Assembly: GCA_020746995.1 (NCBI GenBank)
Contig: JAGPXD010000002.1
Location: 3,844,001-3,908,000, forward strand
Direction: 5' to 3'
DNA: 64,000 bases
DNA from: Plectosphaerella cucumerina
Lineage: Eukaryota; Ascomycota; Sordariomycetes; Glomerellales; Plectosphaerellaceae
The translations under genes were made by a program, and so were the position numbers. The notes under the pieces are model-generated. The model was given only the letters and a program-made list of their open reading frames with translations, made no database searches and was not told the origin of the DNA. Below, piece after piece: positions 1-11,024 of this stretch (its first letter is position 1; each line of letters opens with the position of its first letter).

Positions 1-2297
1 CCCCCACTGGGCCAGCCCACGTCCAGTCGTATCCCCCTCACCTCCGACTTCTCCAGGGACGGCGTGGTCTTGGCGGGCAGCATATTCCAGGTTTCCATTG
101 TTTCCTGCCTCTTCTCGATGACACTACAAGCAACTGTTCATACAAGTAGGTACGTGAGTGAGACAGTGCAGGCAGCCTTGGCCTTCTTGGATGCCCTGGC
201 ACAATTTGCCTCCTTCGGCTGGCCGCTCCTCGCCTCCGTCTTCTGCCCATCTGCTCTGCCCGAATCCAGGTCCCGCAGCTCGTCCGTCCCTGTAGGGCGC
301 TGGCGTTCCACGGGCGGACACACATTCAACTTCCAAAGTCCCCTGCACCGCACTCTGTGGCCCTGCCGGAGGGGTGTGTGTGAGTGCTGTGCCCCCCGGT
401 AGCCTCTCACTGTGACCTCGACGCACACGCCCCCTATTGACAGGGCTGCCCTGCCCGTCGAGCATGGGGCTTGTGGTTGTCTGCCTCTTCTGCCCAAGGA
501 CTTACGTTCTTACCTGCGCGTTCCTATCTTGCACAGTTTCCCTCCCCGATCCGAGCTGCCCCGTGCTTTGACAGCGGGGGCGGCATCATGAGTATCGTGT
601 TGAGTACGAGGGACGACTCCTTTCAGCAAGTCAGCATCATGAAGCAAGCGTGTTACTTGTACAGCGCTACACTCGTACCAGGCGACGTCGTACGTCGCCA
701 GCGGGGATGGTATAACGCTCCCCCGCCTGTCCAAATCTTGCTCATTCTCTTACTTACTCGAAAATGATGGGCGAGTCGAGGATCAAGACATCTCGCAGGT
801 GCCAGGTTAGCATATTGGCCCTGTGGTGGTTTGAGAGGTTTGGCTGTTCAAACGGAGCCAGCGCCACTTGTCTGGATAGGTACCCCGAAGTACCGTCTTC
901 ACCAGATGGACCCCGGCCGGGCCCCGATTTCCCCTCCCACCCTTCCCGCTCCCTCGCTCCTTCCATCTTACCGTACAGGCCTCAGGTGCCTCGCTTCTGA
1001 CCACACGCCCCCTGTGGCCTTGCCTGCGGCCCTGTGCAGTAGGCGTGGCCCTGTGGCCCTAGGGTGCCCGTCCTTCCCCCCTTGCCCCCTCGCGGCCCCC
1101 CCACCCCGGCAGCTTGCAATGCGGTACCCATCGAGTGGTACCTGCCCGCGGTGCCAATGCTCTCACCTACCTACCTCACATCACCTCACAACCCCCGATC
1201 TTTTTAATCAGCAGCCCTGCGGCTAGGGGGCCACACACCCTCCCGGTCCTGTCCTGTGCCCCCCTTGCCCCCCTACCTGCCTAGCCAGCCAGCCCTGAAC
1301 GCACTTGTATACTCGTACTCGGCGCGCAGCTTGACCCTCCATGGCGGTCCTGGCTTTGGCACCTACCGCACCTGCCAACCTGCTACGAATACCGGCCGAC
1401 CGCCGTGTCAGTCAAGGTCGTTTTTGTCCCACCCTTCCCAGCCGCCCGCCACGCCGCTGGTCCCGCTCCATAAACCACCTACTTAGCCAACGATTCCCTG
1501 GCTTTTTCGATCCAGAGTTGCGCAACAACCTCCCCGCAGGTCCCCCCCCGTCTTATTCACGTCCCCTTGCGCTAGCTCTTTCGCGAGCTTGATCTCGAAG
1601 CCCACGCCAGCCGCGACGACGACGACAACGAGTACGACGACTCACACAAACACAAACATCGCCCGCCACTGAAGACGACGACGACGACGACTGTTGACGA
1701 CGACGCAACTCGACAGACTAGGACACCCCCCTCCCCTCCATTCGTGGGCCATCCGCCGGTGCACCGCCCCACGCCCAGTCCCGTCCAGCCAGCCGTCCGC
1801 AACCCTCCCGCCCACGCCGGGCTCACGCTTCAGCTGCCACTCACTGGTCCGGTAGTCCTGCCGCTGACCAGACGGTCACCTCAGCTGAGGTCTTGGTCTG
1901 ACAACGCCACAGCCCTGCTCGCCTATTGCTAGCATCGGAGCGACGCCTGGATCTGATTCTACACGCCTGACTCTGCCGCCGCTGGGATACCTTGCTGGAT
2001 CTCTCCGAGCCCTCTTGATTCCCGTCCAGCATTACCCCACCATCATCCTGGTTTCGACACATCCAGGCAGCCGACCTACTATATTCTCTCCAAACCCCAA
2101 AGGCGTTTGCCACCAATCCAGGACCAAGCCACGGCCCAGCGCAGCCTTCTTCTTCCTGCACAACTTCGCACCGTCGACGGGCACTTATGTCACCTCCGCC
2201 CCCGCCTTTCTAACAGCCCAACTCGCAGCTTGCGACAACTCCAAACCTCAGCCTTCTAACCGCCCCGTCATCGCCATACCGCGTCACAACGCCCGAC
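1..2297. other. Intergenic region, promoter and long leader of the C2H2 gene
   Basis: No convincing gene was found on either strand. Several reading frames stay open only because the DNA is GC-rich, and none shows a recognisable domain or a chain of splice sites. From about 1570 onward the sequence becomes C/CA-rich with GAC trinucleotide tracts, which looks like the transcribed leader of the gene starting at 2298. Confidence 0.6.
1614..1705. repeat. Interrupted GAC trinucleotide microsatellite
   Basis: Two GAC tracts (about 1614-1641, and 1674-1691 with six perfect units) are followed by three more units near 1696-1705. The tracts lie in the probable leader of the C2H2 gene. Confidence 0.85.
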
Positions 2298-4295
2298 ATG
2301 ACGGCACAACCACGTTTTAGGGAGCCCGGTGGCATGCCGGCTTCCGCAGCCGCCCCCGCCATCTTCATCCAGTCCAGCTCATCTGATCGATACGGCCATT
2401 CGGATCCCCATGGCGTCTACTCCTCGTCAGTTGCCATGTCCATACCTGGCTCAGTCGACCCCAGAGATGCGCCACCGCCGCCACTTCCTCCGCCGAGGTT
2501 CTTCCCGCCTGATGGACCTTACCCAGACGAACCTCAACCACACTACCCACGAAGCCCGGCATCTTACAGTCCTCGGTCAGGGAGCCAGCTCGGCAGCATC
2601 GGCAGCAGTCTCATGGACTACAAGAAGAGGGACGCGAGCAGCTACATCAAGATGGAAAAGGACGAGGGCTACGCCAGTCTCTCCTCGGCAGGATCAACAA
2701 GGTTTGTTATGGATTTGCAGTGTTTCCCGGAACATCGACTGACCTCTCTTGCGTTTCAAGGTCGGAATACTCACTGCCTGGGTTCGGCTCGTTCCACAAT
2801 CGCTTCCAGTTGGAATCGGGGGCCGATGCGCTGGCAGACATGAAGAAGAAGCTCGACCCTCTGAGGACACTCGACAACAGGCCCTCGCCGGGACGGTCTC
2901 TACTGACGGCATCCGTTAACGACGCCATGGGCAGACGACTCTCGAACGAACATCGACTCCCGGCCCTGTCCCTACCCTGCCACCCCAAGGCGAACGCTGG
3001 GCTTCTCGACTCCCCAGACCGCTTCACCCAAACACCGATGCACTCAGCACTCACACCGTTGAGCGGCAGCCACTTCCCCAGCCATTCGCCCATGGACTAC
3101 AGGTCGCCCAACAGCATGTCCGACGCGGACCGCTCGCCTCCCAACCGGACGCGGAGACTGAACAGCGATGATGCCTCAACGCAAGGCAGCTACGAGGTCG
3201 AGGACATGGAGATGGAGGAGGCGTCTATGAACCGACTCCGGATCGACGAGTACCATGCCACGGGGATGAAGCGTCGTGCCTCGTCGCCCCCTGTCGAGGG
3301 TCTGGGAGCTTCCCTACTGGGACCCACAACTCAGGGCGAGATGGTGCGCCGCCGCGATGTGACGTCTCGCGGCTCACCGACCCCGAGGTTAGGCCCGGTT
3401 CACGAAAGCCCGGCCCCGCACACCGCCGAACGCAACCGTTCCTTCAACTTGTCCCTGCTCACGGGCAGCTCCGTCCCCGGCCACGGCTCCTCCTTTGGTG
3501 GGCTTTCCCCCGGCGGACTCTCACCAGGGGCTCTGTCTGGTGGACTGTCGCCAATCGCTACCGACCACAGCTGCAGCTCGCCATACAGCACACCCATGTC
3601 TACGAACCCATCTCCGAGGGCATCCTTGTCGAGGGCACCGCACCAGCGCACTTTCAGCGACGGCAGGCCGTTTGCGTCGCCCCGGAAGCTTACCGAGGGT
3701 AGCAAGCTGAGCGGCGCCAAGATTCAGGGATTCTTCATGTGTGAATGCTGCCCGAAGAAGCCCAAGAAATTTGAGACGGCCGAGGAGCTCAGGTATGTCG
3801 CAATTTATGTAGTAACACGCCCGGATGCTGACTGATTTGCGCAGCGCCCATGAGCAAGAAAAGCAGTACGAGTGCAACTTCTGCGGCAACCGCTTCAAGA
3901 ACAAGAACGAGGCAGAACGGCACCAGAACAGTCTTCACGTGAGGCGACACAGCTGGAGCTGCTCGGCGCTCAAGGCCTTTGACCGGGCATTCCACGAAAG
4001 CACGAACCGGCCCGGCGAGGCGGATGCCTGCGGCTACTGCGGCGAGGACTTCCCCCGAAGCGGCATCGCGCCCGGCGTCTCAACACATCGGCACGTCACG
4101 GACCAGAACTGGGAGGAGCGCATCCGTCACCTGCAGGAGGTGCACAAGTTCCGCGAGTGCAACAGCAGCAAGAAGTTCTTCCGCGCCGATCATTTCCGCC
4201 AGCACCTCAAGCACAGCCACGCGGGCACCAGCGGCAAGTGGACCAACATGCTGGAGAACGCATGCATGATCGAGGAGGATCCGACGCCCAGATGA
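2298..4295 (+). CDS. C2H2 zinc-finger transcription factor
   Basis: Exons are 2298-2701, 2761-3792 and 3845-4295, giving 628 aa. Introns of 59 and 52 nt have good donors (GTTTGT, GTATGT) and a CTGAC branch point, and both junctions restore the frame. The first two thirds is a disordered, Pro/Ser-rich region with repeated GGLSPG-type turns. Zinc fingers sit in the last 150 residues: a degenerate finger (MCECCPKKPKKFETAEEL, split by intron 2), a classical C2H2 finger (YECNFCGNRFKNKNEAERHQ, then NSLH), a CGYCGEDF module followed by THRH, and a last finger ending FRQHLKHSH. The layout fits a nuclear DNA-binding regulator of a type conserved in filamentous fungi; I cannot name an orthologue. An in-frame Met at 2331 is an alternative start, but 2298 is first and has a purine at -3. 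Confidence 0.85.
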
Positions 4296-5775
4296 GGCCA
4301 CGACACAATATGCGCGGCCGGGGAGATCTTTGGCAGAGACGGAGCATCTCTGGTGCAGCCATGCGTCGCTCTCGGGACGATCTTGCCTGGTGCCGGCACT
4401 GCGACGCGGGACAACGTGGGAGGAGCCGACGGGTCCCAGAATGCAGTCCGACGTTGCGTCACACTTGAGCCACGGCCGATACGATGCATTGGCTGAGCCG
4501 TGCCGCCCCGGCATGGCACCAGCGGCTCGAATCGCGACGGGCTCGCTTACCGACGACAGCCAGGTGGCACAAATGGATCCTCTCTCACGGGATACCGCCT
4601 GGCGCCTGGCTCACGCTCACACGGCAGGGTCAGCCAGCCGAACACCACGGCAGGGTCAGCCAGCCGAACACCACGGCAAAGACGTCGGTCCGGAGGGCCA
4701 ACCCTTTTGACGACTTCAACATCAAAACACATTTTCAGTACATTACTTCGGTTATATATACAACAGCGCGGATATCTGGTTTCGGGCATACGACGGCAAA
4801 GGCGGCGTGCACAGCACTTGGTTCGGATAGTTTGGTACGGTCTCGAATGGTTGCTTTTTCTGCATCTCACATCCAGGGGGTTCGGCGCGGCATCTTGCAT
4901 GGACCCATGGCGGCATGGAGAGGGGAGGACGACTGAATGAGGTGTGTCGGTAGTGTGCCGGCTGGCGAGGCACACGCGCCACGAGCGCGCCGCGAGGATG
5001 GACGGGAGGGACTTTCGCGCATCTCCATCGAGACATGTGCGTCAGCAGCCAGGGTAAAATGGTCGAAGTAGAGAATTGAATGTTCACAGCGAGCAACATC
5101 TCACGTGCATACTACTGCCTGTTGTCCGCGTATACATCGTGATGGGTGCCTGTCTCGGACATGGGCTGAGCCTAGACCTAGAGGCCCAATCCAGTCTTCT
5201 CCGCTTGTCGACATGGGGCGCATGGAACTCCGTGAGATCGAGCGTACGAGGCCGCATGCACGTCTCACTCAGCTGGGGAGTGGGCGGCGCCCGACCGCGG
5301 TGTCCCTTTCTCAAGTCGTATCGATCCTCCCGGATACGGCGCACCCGTTTGAGTTGAAACGGCCAGGGACTCATCACGTGAGCAATGATCAGCCCTACAG
5401 CTGGGAGAGAACGGTCAGTGCGGGCATCGGCACAGCGAGATACCCCTGGTGGGGTGGATCCCATCCTGATCTGTCATCCAATCACTCCACGTCATCGATG
5501 CCCCGCAACGCGGGGTCACCCAAGGAGCAGTCAAACGGCAGCGTACAGTTTTCTGCGCTCACCACCAGATCCAGCACATCCTATCAGTTTCGTCGAAGAG
5601 CTACCTTTCGCGCCTGCAAGACAGGACATTGCACAGGAAGCACCCGTCTGTCCGTGCAACTTTGGCAGTCTCCCGTGCTGGCATCTTCCCGCATATGAGC
5701 ACGACTTGCAACGGCGACCATCGCGACGATCTCGGGAGTGACGTACTGGACACCCTCAGAAACAGCTGTGTGAGC
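4296..5775. other. Intergenic region between the C2H2 gene and YVH1
   Basis: This holds the 3' end of the C2H2 transcript, a 26-bp tandem duplication at 4621-4672 and the promoter of the phosphatase gene. Open frames here have no ATG in a good context and no domain. The last 147 bp are open in frame with YVH1 (see that entry). Confidence 0.6.
4621..4672. repeat. 26-bp tandem duplication
   Basis: Two perfect copies of a 26-bp unit beginning ACGGCAGGGTCAGCC lie head to tail (4621-4646, 4647-4672), followed by a few bases of a third. It is noncoding and downstream of the C2H2 gene. Confidence 0.9.
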
Positions 5776-7112
5776 ATGGCCCTGAATCGCATCGAGGGCG
5801 ATGAGGCCCTGTATGTTGGAGGGTAAGCGGTCCAGGTGTGTCTCCCGTCACATCGCCATGTCACTCACAACACCTCGCCGGCAGCATCTGGGCCCTGAAG
5901 CGCCCGACTGCCCTTGAGGAGCTTGGCATCACCCATATCCTTTCGGTGCTTCGGTGTACGCCCTCGGAGTCGCTTGGCCACAAGTATAGCCATATGGTCA
6001 TTGACATCGATGACGTCGAAGACGATGATCTCCTCATTCACCTGCCGAGAGCCGTGAGGTTCATCGATGACGCATTGCGGCCATCCAAGGCCGAGATGGA
6101 GGAGAACGCGGAGTTGGAGTTCCACGAGAAGGCGAAGAAACTGCGAGCCGCCGCCGCCGCTGAATCCGATGTATCTCCTAATCTGTCATCACACCTCGAC
6201 CCGGACGCCATAACCCCCGCCCCTGACCTGGGAAATCTGTCCCTTTCGGATTCCGCGGGCTCCCAGGGCCCCGGTGCCGTCTACGTCCACTGCGCCATGG
6301 GCAAGTCCCGCTCCGTCTCCGCCGTCGCAGCGTACCTCCTCTTCAAGCACCCCTCGCGCTTCGGCCGGGCCTCCCACGACGCCGTCCGCGCCTCCTCGCG
6401 ACAGGACGTCCCGTCGGCCGGCAACCCGGCAACGAGCAACAAGGCCTCCCGCGCCGCGGTGCAGGCTGCTGTCGCGCACATCCGCCGGACGAGGGAGATC
6501 GCCGAGCCCAACGACGGCTTCATGCGCCAGCTCGAGATGTGGTGGGACATGGGCTGCCCTCCATCCCAGAGCGAGCTCGAGACGCACCCCATCTACCAGA
6601 AGTGGACCTACGCCCGCGAGGTCGAGGAGAGCCTTGCTGTCGGCGCTGCGCCGTCGAGGCTGCGCTTCGAGGACGAGGAGCGCGCCAAGACCGCCCCCGC
6701 CGCGACAACGTCTGGGACGAAGGAGCTGCGGTGCAAGAAGTGTCGCCGCGCCCTCGCCACGTCGGCTTTCGTGTTGGATCACCAGCCCCCCGAGGACAGG
6801 CGGACGCAAGGGCCATGCCAGCACGTCTTCATCGAGCCGCTGGGCTGGATGCGCCCGACGCTCGAGACGGCCGAGCTCGAGGGCCGTCTCAACTGCCCCA
6901 ACGACAAATGCGGCGCCAACCTGGGGAGATACAGCTGGAAGGGCTTCCGGTGCAGCTGCGGCGGATGGGTGACGCCCGCGTTCAGCCTGGCGAGGAGCCG
7001 CGTCGACGAGGTCGCCGTGCATCCGGGGGCCGCGGGTCCCGGCACCGATGCCGGGAGGGCGGCGCTCGGCATCAGGATGCCGGCCAAGGTTGGGAGCCCG
7101 GGCCGTCTTTGA
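5776..7112 (+). CDS. YVH1: Dual-specificity phosphatase Yvh1 (DUSP12 type)
   Basis: Exons 5776-5822 and 5885-7112 give 424 aa; the 62-nt intron splits the ...YVGG/IWALKRP segment typical of the family. The catalytic signature HCAMGKSRS (Cys152) lies in a DSP domain that runs to about residue 240. The C-terminal third has the Yvh1 zinc-binding domain, starting with CKKC near residue 299 and continuing through CQHVFIEPLGWM, CPNDKCGANLG and CSCGGW. In yeast Yvh1 releases Mrt4 from pre-60S ribosomes, a role needing the zinc domain more than catalysis; that is family knowledge. I chose the ATG at 5776 because it has A at -3 and the protein then begins MALNRIEG, close to fungal relatives; the frame stays open upstream with ATGs at 5629 and 5695. 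It converges with RTT106. Confidence 0.93.
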
Positions 7113-8265
7113 GGGGAAAGGGAGGGAGGGGGAGGGGGTGTGTCGATGAGGGAGAAGTGAGTGTCGGGTAGATTACGCGAGTGGTCATGTGGTCCACGCC
7201 AGCATATAGAACTGTTCTGCTTACTCCTGTGGCTTTTCGCTATGAAGACCGACTTGTCAGCTCGTGAATTTCTGCCCATAGAAGCAGGCAGGTGGACGGA
7301 AGCGGGGCGAGCTGTCCACCATCACAGTGTAGCTTTGTCCTCCCTGGTCCTGGCCTGTCATTTTGATACTGGCGCAGCCACCATGTCTTCAGCGATCGTC
7401 CTACTCCCTGCCAGCCTCGATTCCTCATCTCCCCATGTTCCTCTCGTTGCGGCGATCGCTCCCTGAATGGATATGGAAGCCCGCTCTCCCACGAGATATT
7501 CTCACCGCCATCACCGTACCTCACCTTGCACACGGCTGCGAGAACCTTGTCGTTGCAACTCCGCCAACTCCGAAGCACCAGGATTAGGCGATGCCCTTCC
7601 TTGACTCGTGTGCTGCCACAATCTCCGCCGGAATCCCAGCCGTCAGCACCACCATTGGACGGCTTGGCAGCCACCGCTGCTGAAGGGACCACATGGTCGT
7701 TATCAACCTTGCAGGGCGGCATGTTGGGAGGGTGGTATCGGTGCTGTCACCCAACGGCATTTGCCGAGGGATGGTTTGACTGCTGTGCATGGCCTACGTC
7801 TTTAAACCTCAAGAACAGCATGTTTGGTTCACCATCTCCGTCGGCAACAGCGTACCAGGATGACAAATGGAGCTGCTCATCCTCAGGTCCAGTCACACCC
7901 GCGGTAGTTGAACCTGGGTAGATCTCCTGATCCTTCACGTTCGGGTGGAAATGGGGGCGAGCCGGCAGCTGTTCTGCGATGTCACTGTCCTACTCCTGAA
8001 CGTGGACATAGAATAAGGTCAGTTTAGCGAGCTTCAAGGTGGGTACGCCGAAGAGTTGCATGTCATTTGAGGGCATGCTACAGGGAGTGGCAGAAGCCCT
8101 GTATTCGAGAGCAGGGGCGTGGGAGGCAATAATGTACTGGCCGGGCTCAGAGTTTTGCACGTCTCCCGGCCCGTCGTGTGCTGCTGTATTTCGAGTCAAA
8201 GTTTCAAGGCCCGCAGAGCATCATGGTGACTGCCTTGGCCAGATCTCATTCCGACGCCATGATCC
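7113..8265. other. Intergenic region between converging YVH1 and RTT106
   Basis: Both flanking genes end here, so it should hold two 3' untranslated regions. I saw no further gene, splice signals or repeats. Confidence 0.6.
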
Positions 8266-9753
8266 TCATCTCCTGGCTCCTGCGGCGCCGCCCTCCTCGT
8301 CCCCTTCTTCCTCCTCTTCTTCCTCTTCGTCGTCATCTTCGCCGTTTCCCATCCGGGTGTCGTCATCATCGTCTTCGTCGCTGGTCTCACCCTCTCCCTC
8401 ACTGTCGCCTTCGCTCCCCGGGTCATAGTCCTCCTCCTCTTCATCCTCCTCGTCCTGCAGCTGCTGCTCCGCCTCGGCATGTGCGCGCTCCAGCTCAGTC
8501 ATGCCATCTCCAGCAGGAGCCCCGCCTTCGACCGCGGCGTCCTCGCCCTTCTTCGCCTTGAGGTTCTCGGTGAGCTCCATCTTGGCTCTCCGCTGGTCGG
8601 CCATGCTGCGGTCCTGCAGACGGTTGCGCTTGACGTAGGACTCGTCGATACCCTGGTAGTCTTCCTGGTCTAGCATGGCGAACTCAAACTCTTCAGTGGC
8701 GTTGCCTTCCCCTGTGAAGGCCTCCACGACGATGTTGAACGTTCTTTGCAGGACACTGGTGTAGCTCACCGCCGCGATTCTCTCCAGCGGTATGAAGAGG
8801 AGCGGCTTCTTGAAACCCCACAGGATTCCCGTCTCGAGGAAGAAGAGGTACCCATCCTTGGAGCCCCTGAACGCCTTGACATGCACCGCCTTCTCATTCG
8901 GCCGGTGCGGCTGCCGAACCATGCTGTGAAATCTGGTCGGATTGGACGCGACGATGGTGGCCGGGCTGGAAACGGCTGCGAGGTGGCCCGCGATGGCCCA
9001 GTCGAAGAGCGACCGGTACGTGTCAGACACGGCCTCGGCAACACCTGCTTTGGGGCCGAGGATGGTCCCTGGCTTTGGCGCTGTGGCGGGCACTGTGAAG
9101 ACAAGAGGCTCGGCTGGTGGTGTGTCCGACTTGGCTGGGAGAGCAGTGCCCCGCGGCATGATGACGTAGTTGTGCTGAACCTGTGTTTTCTCGGGGACGG
9201 GAACGTAGAAGATGAACTCTGGTCGCTGTCAGTAAACCGTGTCATGTCCTAGGAGCTGTATGGGCCAGCCCGTACCTATGTCTCTCCAGGCGTAGGCTAT
9301 GCCTGGCGCCGGTGTCGTGGCCCCCGGCGCCCGCGCAAAGAGGTGGGTATCTGTGAAGCAGAGGTCGAACTTCTTGCGCTGGGGGACTGAGACGGAAATC
9401 TCCTTGATCACAAGCTGGACGTTCTCGTCCATCGCGTCGCTTGATGTTGAGCCATTGGCCGTCTTCAGGGGCTGTGCTTTGGTGTTGGAGGCTGTGAAGC
9501 CGTTGGCAGTTGGGGCGCCATCGTCGACCCTGCGACGTTTCGCAGCAGGCTCGGTGCCATTCAGCTGTTCGTGGACGAAGGATGCGATGTTGTTGAAGAG
9601 GGTAACCCTGGCCGAAGAGTCTGGACAGATTGTTAGCTTGGTCAATATATAGGATTCTCTTTTTGTACCTGCGGCTTGCTTGATGCCTTGGAGAATGTCT
9701 GGTCGAGCCTGAAAGATGGCATCAAGCCGCTGGGAATCGAGCCCGGACGGCAT
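8266..9753 (-). CDS. RTT106: Histone chaperone Rtt106
   Basis: Exons on the minus strand are 9753-9669, 9620-9276 and 9218-8266, giving 460 aa. The N-terminus MPSGLDSQRLDAIFQARPDI matches fungal Rtt106. The middle carries the double PH-like fold, including FFLETGILWGFKKPLLFIPL and the preceding FRGSKDGYL. The C-terminus is a long Asp/Glu tail, as expected of a chaperone. It binds K56-acetylated H3-H4 and deposits it behind the replication fork (family knowledge); it acts in the nucleus. Intron 1 is only 48 nt, a multiple of three and free of stops, so it reads through in frame. The acceptor of intron 2 (CCAG at 9222-9219) was picked over an AG 7 nt upstream because only it restores the frame and gives DIEFIFYVPVPEK. 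Confidence 0.92.
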
Positions 9754-10207
9754 TGCTGCCGTCGACTGTAGTGTAGATTGCGAAAGTTGATTATTTGGGT
9801 AGTTGAAAGATTTCGCGTGGTTTGAGGCAGGTTGACGAAATTTCGACGTGTTCAGGCGACGCGTCTTGACGTCGAGTCGATTTCTTTGGGCTTGCTGGTT
9901 CGGTTGGACACAGGCCACCAACTATTGGAACCATGCTACAGCACAGCAGATAGGCGCTGGGCTGAATGACGCTCGACTTGCCGTAGCGGCAGATATTCGG
10001 CTAATCAACAGCTGGACGTCAAGCCGCGGCTGGTGGGTTGGAGCTCGGACGCTGGGCAGCGGGGAGCGCGGGGAGCTCCATCGACCGTGACTTCAGTGAA
10101 CCTCCTCCCAACAGAGCTCGTACCATCTTCGGTCCTGACTTCAAACAGAGTCTACATCGTCAACATCCACATCAATTCGAAACTTCAGCAACAGGGCATG
10201 CATCGAG
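9754..10207. promoter_or_regulatory. Divergent promoter between RTT106 and VFA1
   Basis: These 454 bp separate the two start codons and must hold both promoters. The ends are A/C-rich leaders. I saw no clear TATA box. Confidence 0.55.
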
Positions 10208-11024
10208 ATGTCCGTCGTCAACAGCTACACCCACCGAAAGGTCGCCGAAACGGCCGCGAAAGGCTGCGATGTCTGCTATCGAGCGACCAGTAGCGTTCTA
10301 GTCGCGCCCGAGAACAAGGCATGCGCGGATCTCTGGCGGCTGAGCTGCCTACGCATGTCTTGATGACTGACGATAGATTCCAGGACTTCTTCTACGTATG
10401 CCCCAGTCATCTCAAGGACAGCAACTTCTGCACGCCCGTCATCGACAAGGCCGCCATCGAGGCCAGAAAGAAGAAGGCTATGGAAGAGGAGCTCGAGCGA
10501 GTCAAGAAGGAGTACGAGGAGAAGCAGAAGAAGAAAAAGGAGAAGGAGCAGGAGAAGGAGAAAGAAAAAGACAAGGATGGTGACGCGAAAGACAAGGACA
10601 AGGACAAGAGCAAAAACAGCGACAAGACCAAGTCCTCAACGGACGACAAGGTGAGATCTTTGACATTTCCCTTGCCATGGCGGTCCTCTCTCAGACTTGG
10701 GCGACGTATTTGCCATCCTATGAAGTATCGAGGTTACTGACCTGTCAATGTTCCAGTCCGACTCTGAGGAAACGCCAGCACCGGAGGAGCCGGAGCCCCG
10801 CGTCTTTACGCTTCACAAGTATGCCTAGCCACGCCGCGCTCATACAGGCGTGGCCCCTCCACGACCTCATGTCTAACCCGCGGAACAGGAACTTCTTCGC
10901 CATTCGCCTCGAGAAGAAGCGGCAGATCGAGCTCGCCAAGCGCAACCGTGAGCGCATCACCCAGCCCAACTTCTTCCCCTCCGTCCCAAAGGGGAACCTC
11001 GATGCGCCGCCCAGCAAGCCGTGA
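10208..11024 (+). CDS. VFA1: Vps4-associated protein Vfa1
   Basis: Exons 10208-10318, 10384-10650, 10757-10818 and 10889-11024 give 191 aa. The N-terminal metal-binding segment GCDVCYRATSSVLVAPENK continues across intron 1 into DFFYVCPSHLKD, the family hallmark. A long Lys/Glu/Asp coiled coil (about residues 55-125) follows, and the C-terminus NFFAIRLEKKRQIELAKRNR is the conserved end expected to contact the MIT domain of the ESCRT ATPase Vps4 (family knowledge: Vfa1 stimulates Vps4 on endosomes). Intron 1 (10319-10383) has a GC donor (AAG/GCATGC) with a CTGAC branch point and CAG acceptor; no GT donor gives a sensible protein, so a GC-AG intron is the best reading. Introns 2 and 3 (106 and 70 nt) are canonical. 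Confidence 0.9.

Noticed and set aside
9226..9275. 50-nt version of RTT106 intron 2 ending at the first AG
   Set aside because: It breaks the frame; the acceptor seven bases downstream restores DIEFIFYVPVPEK.
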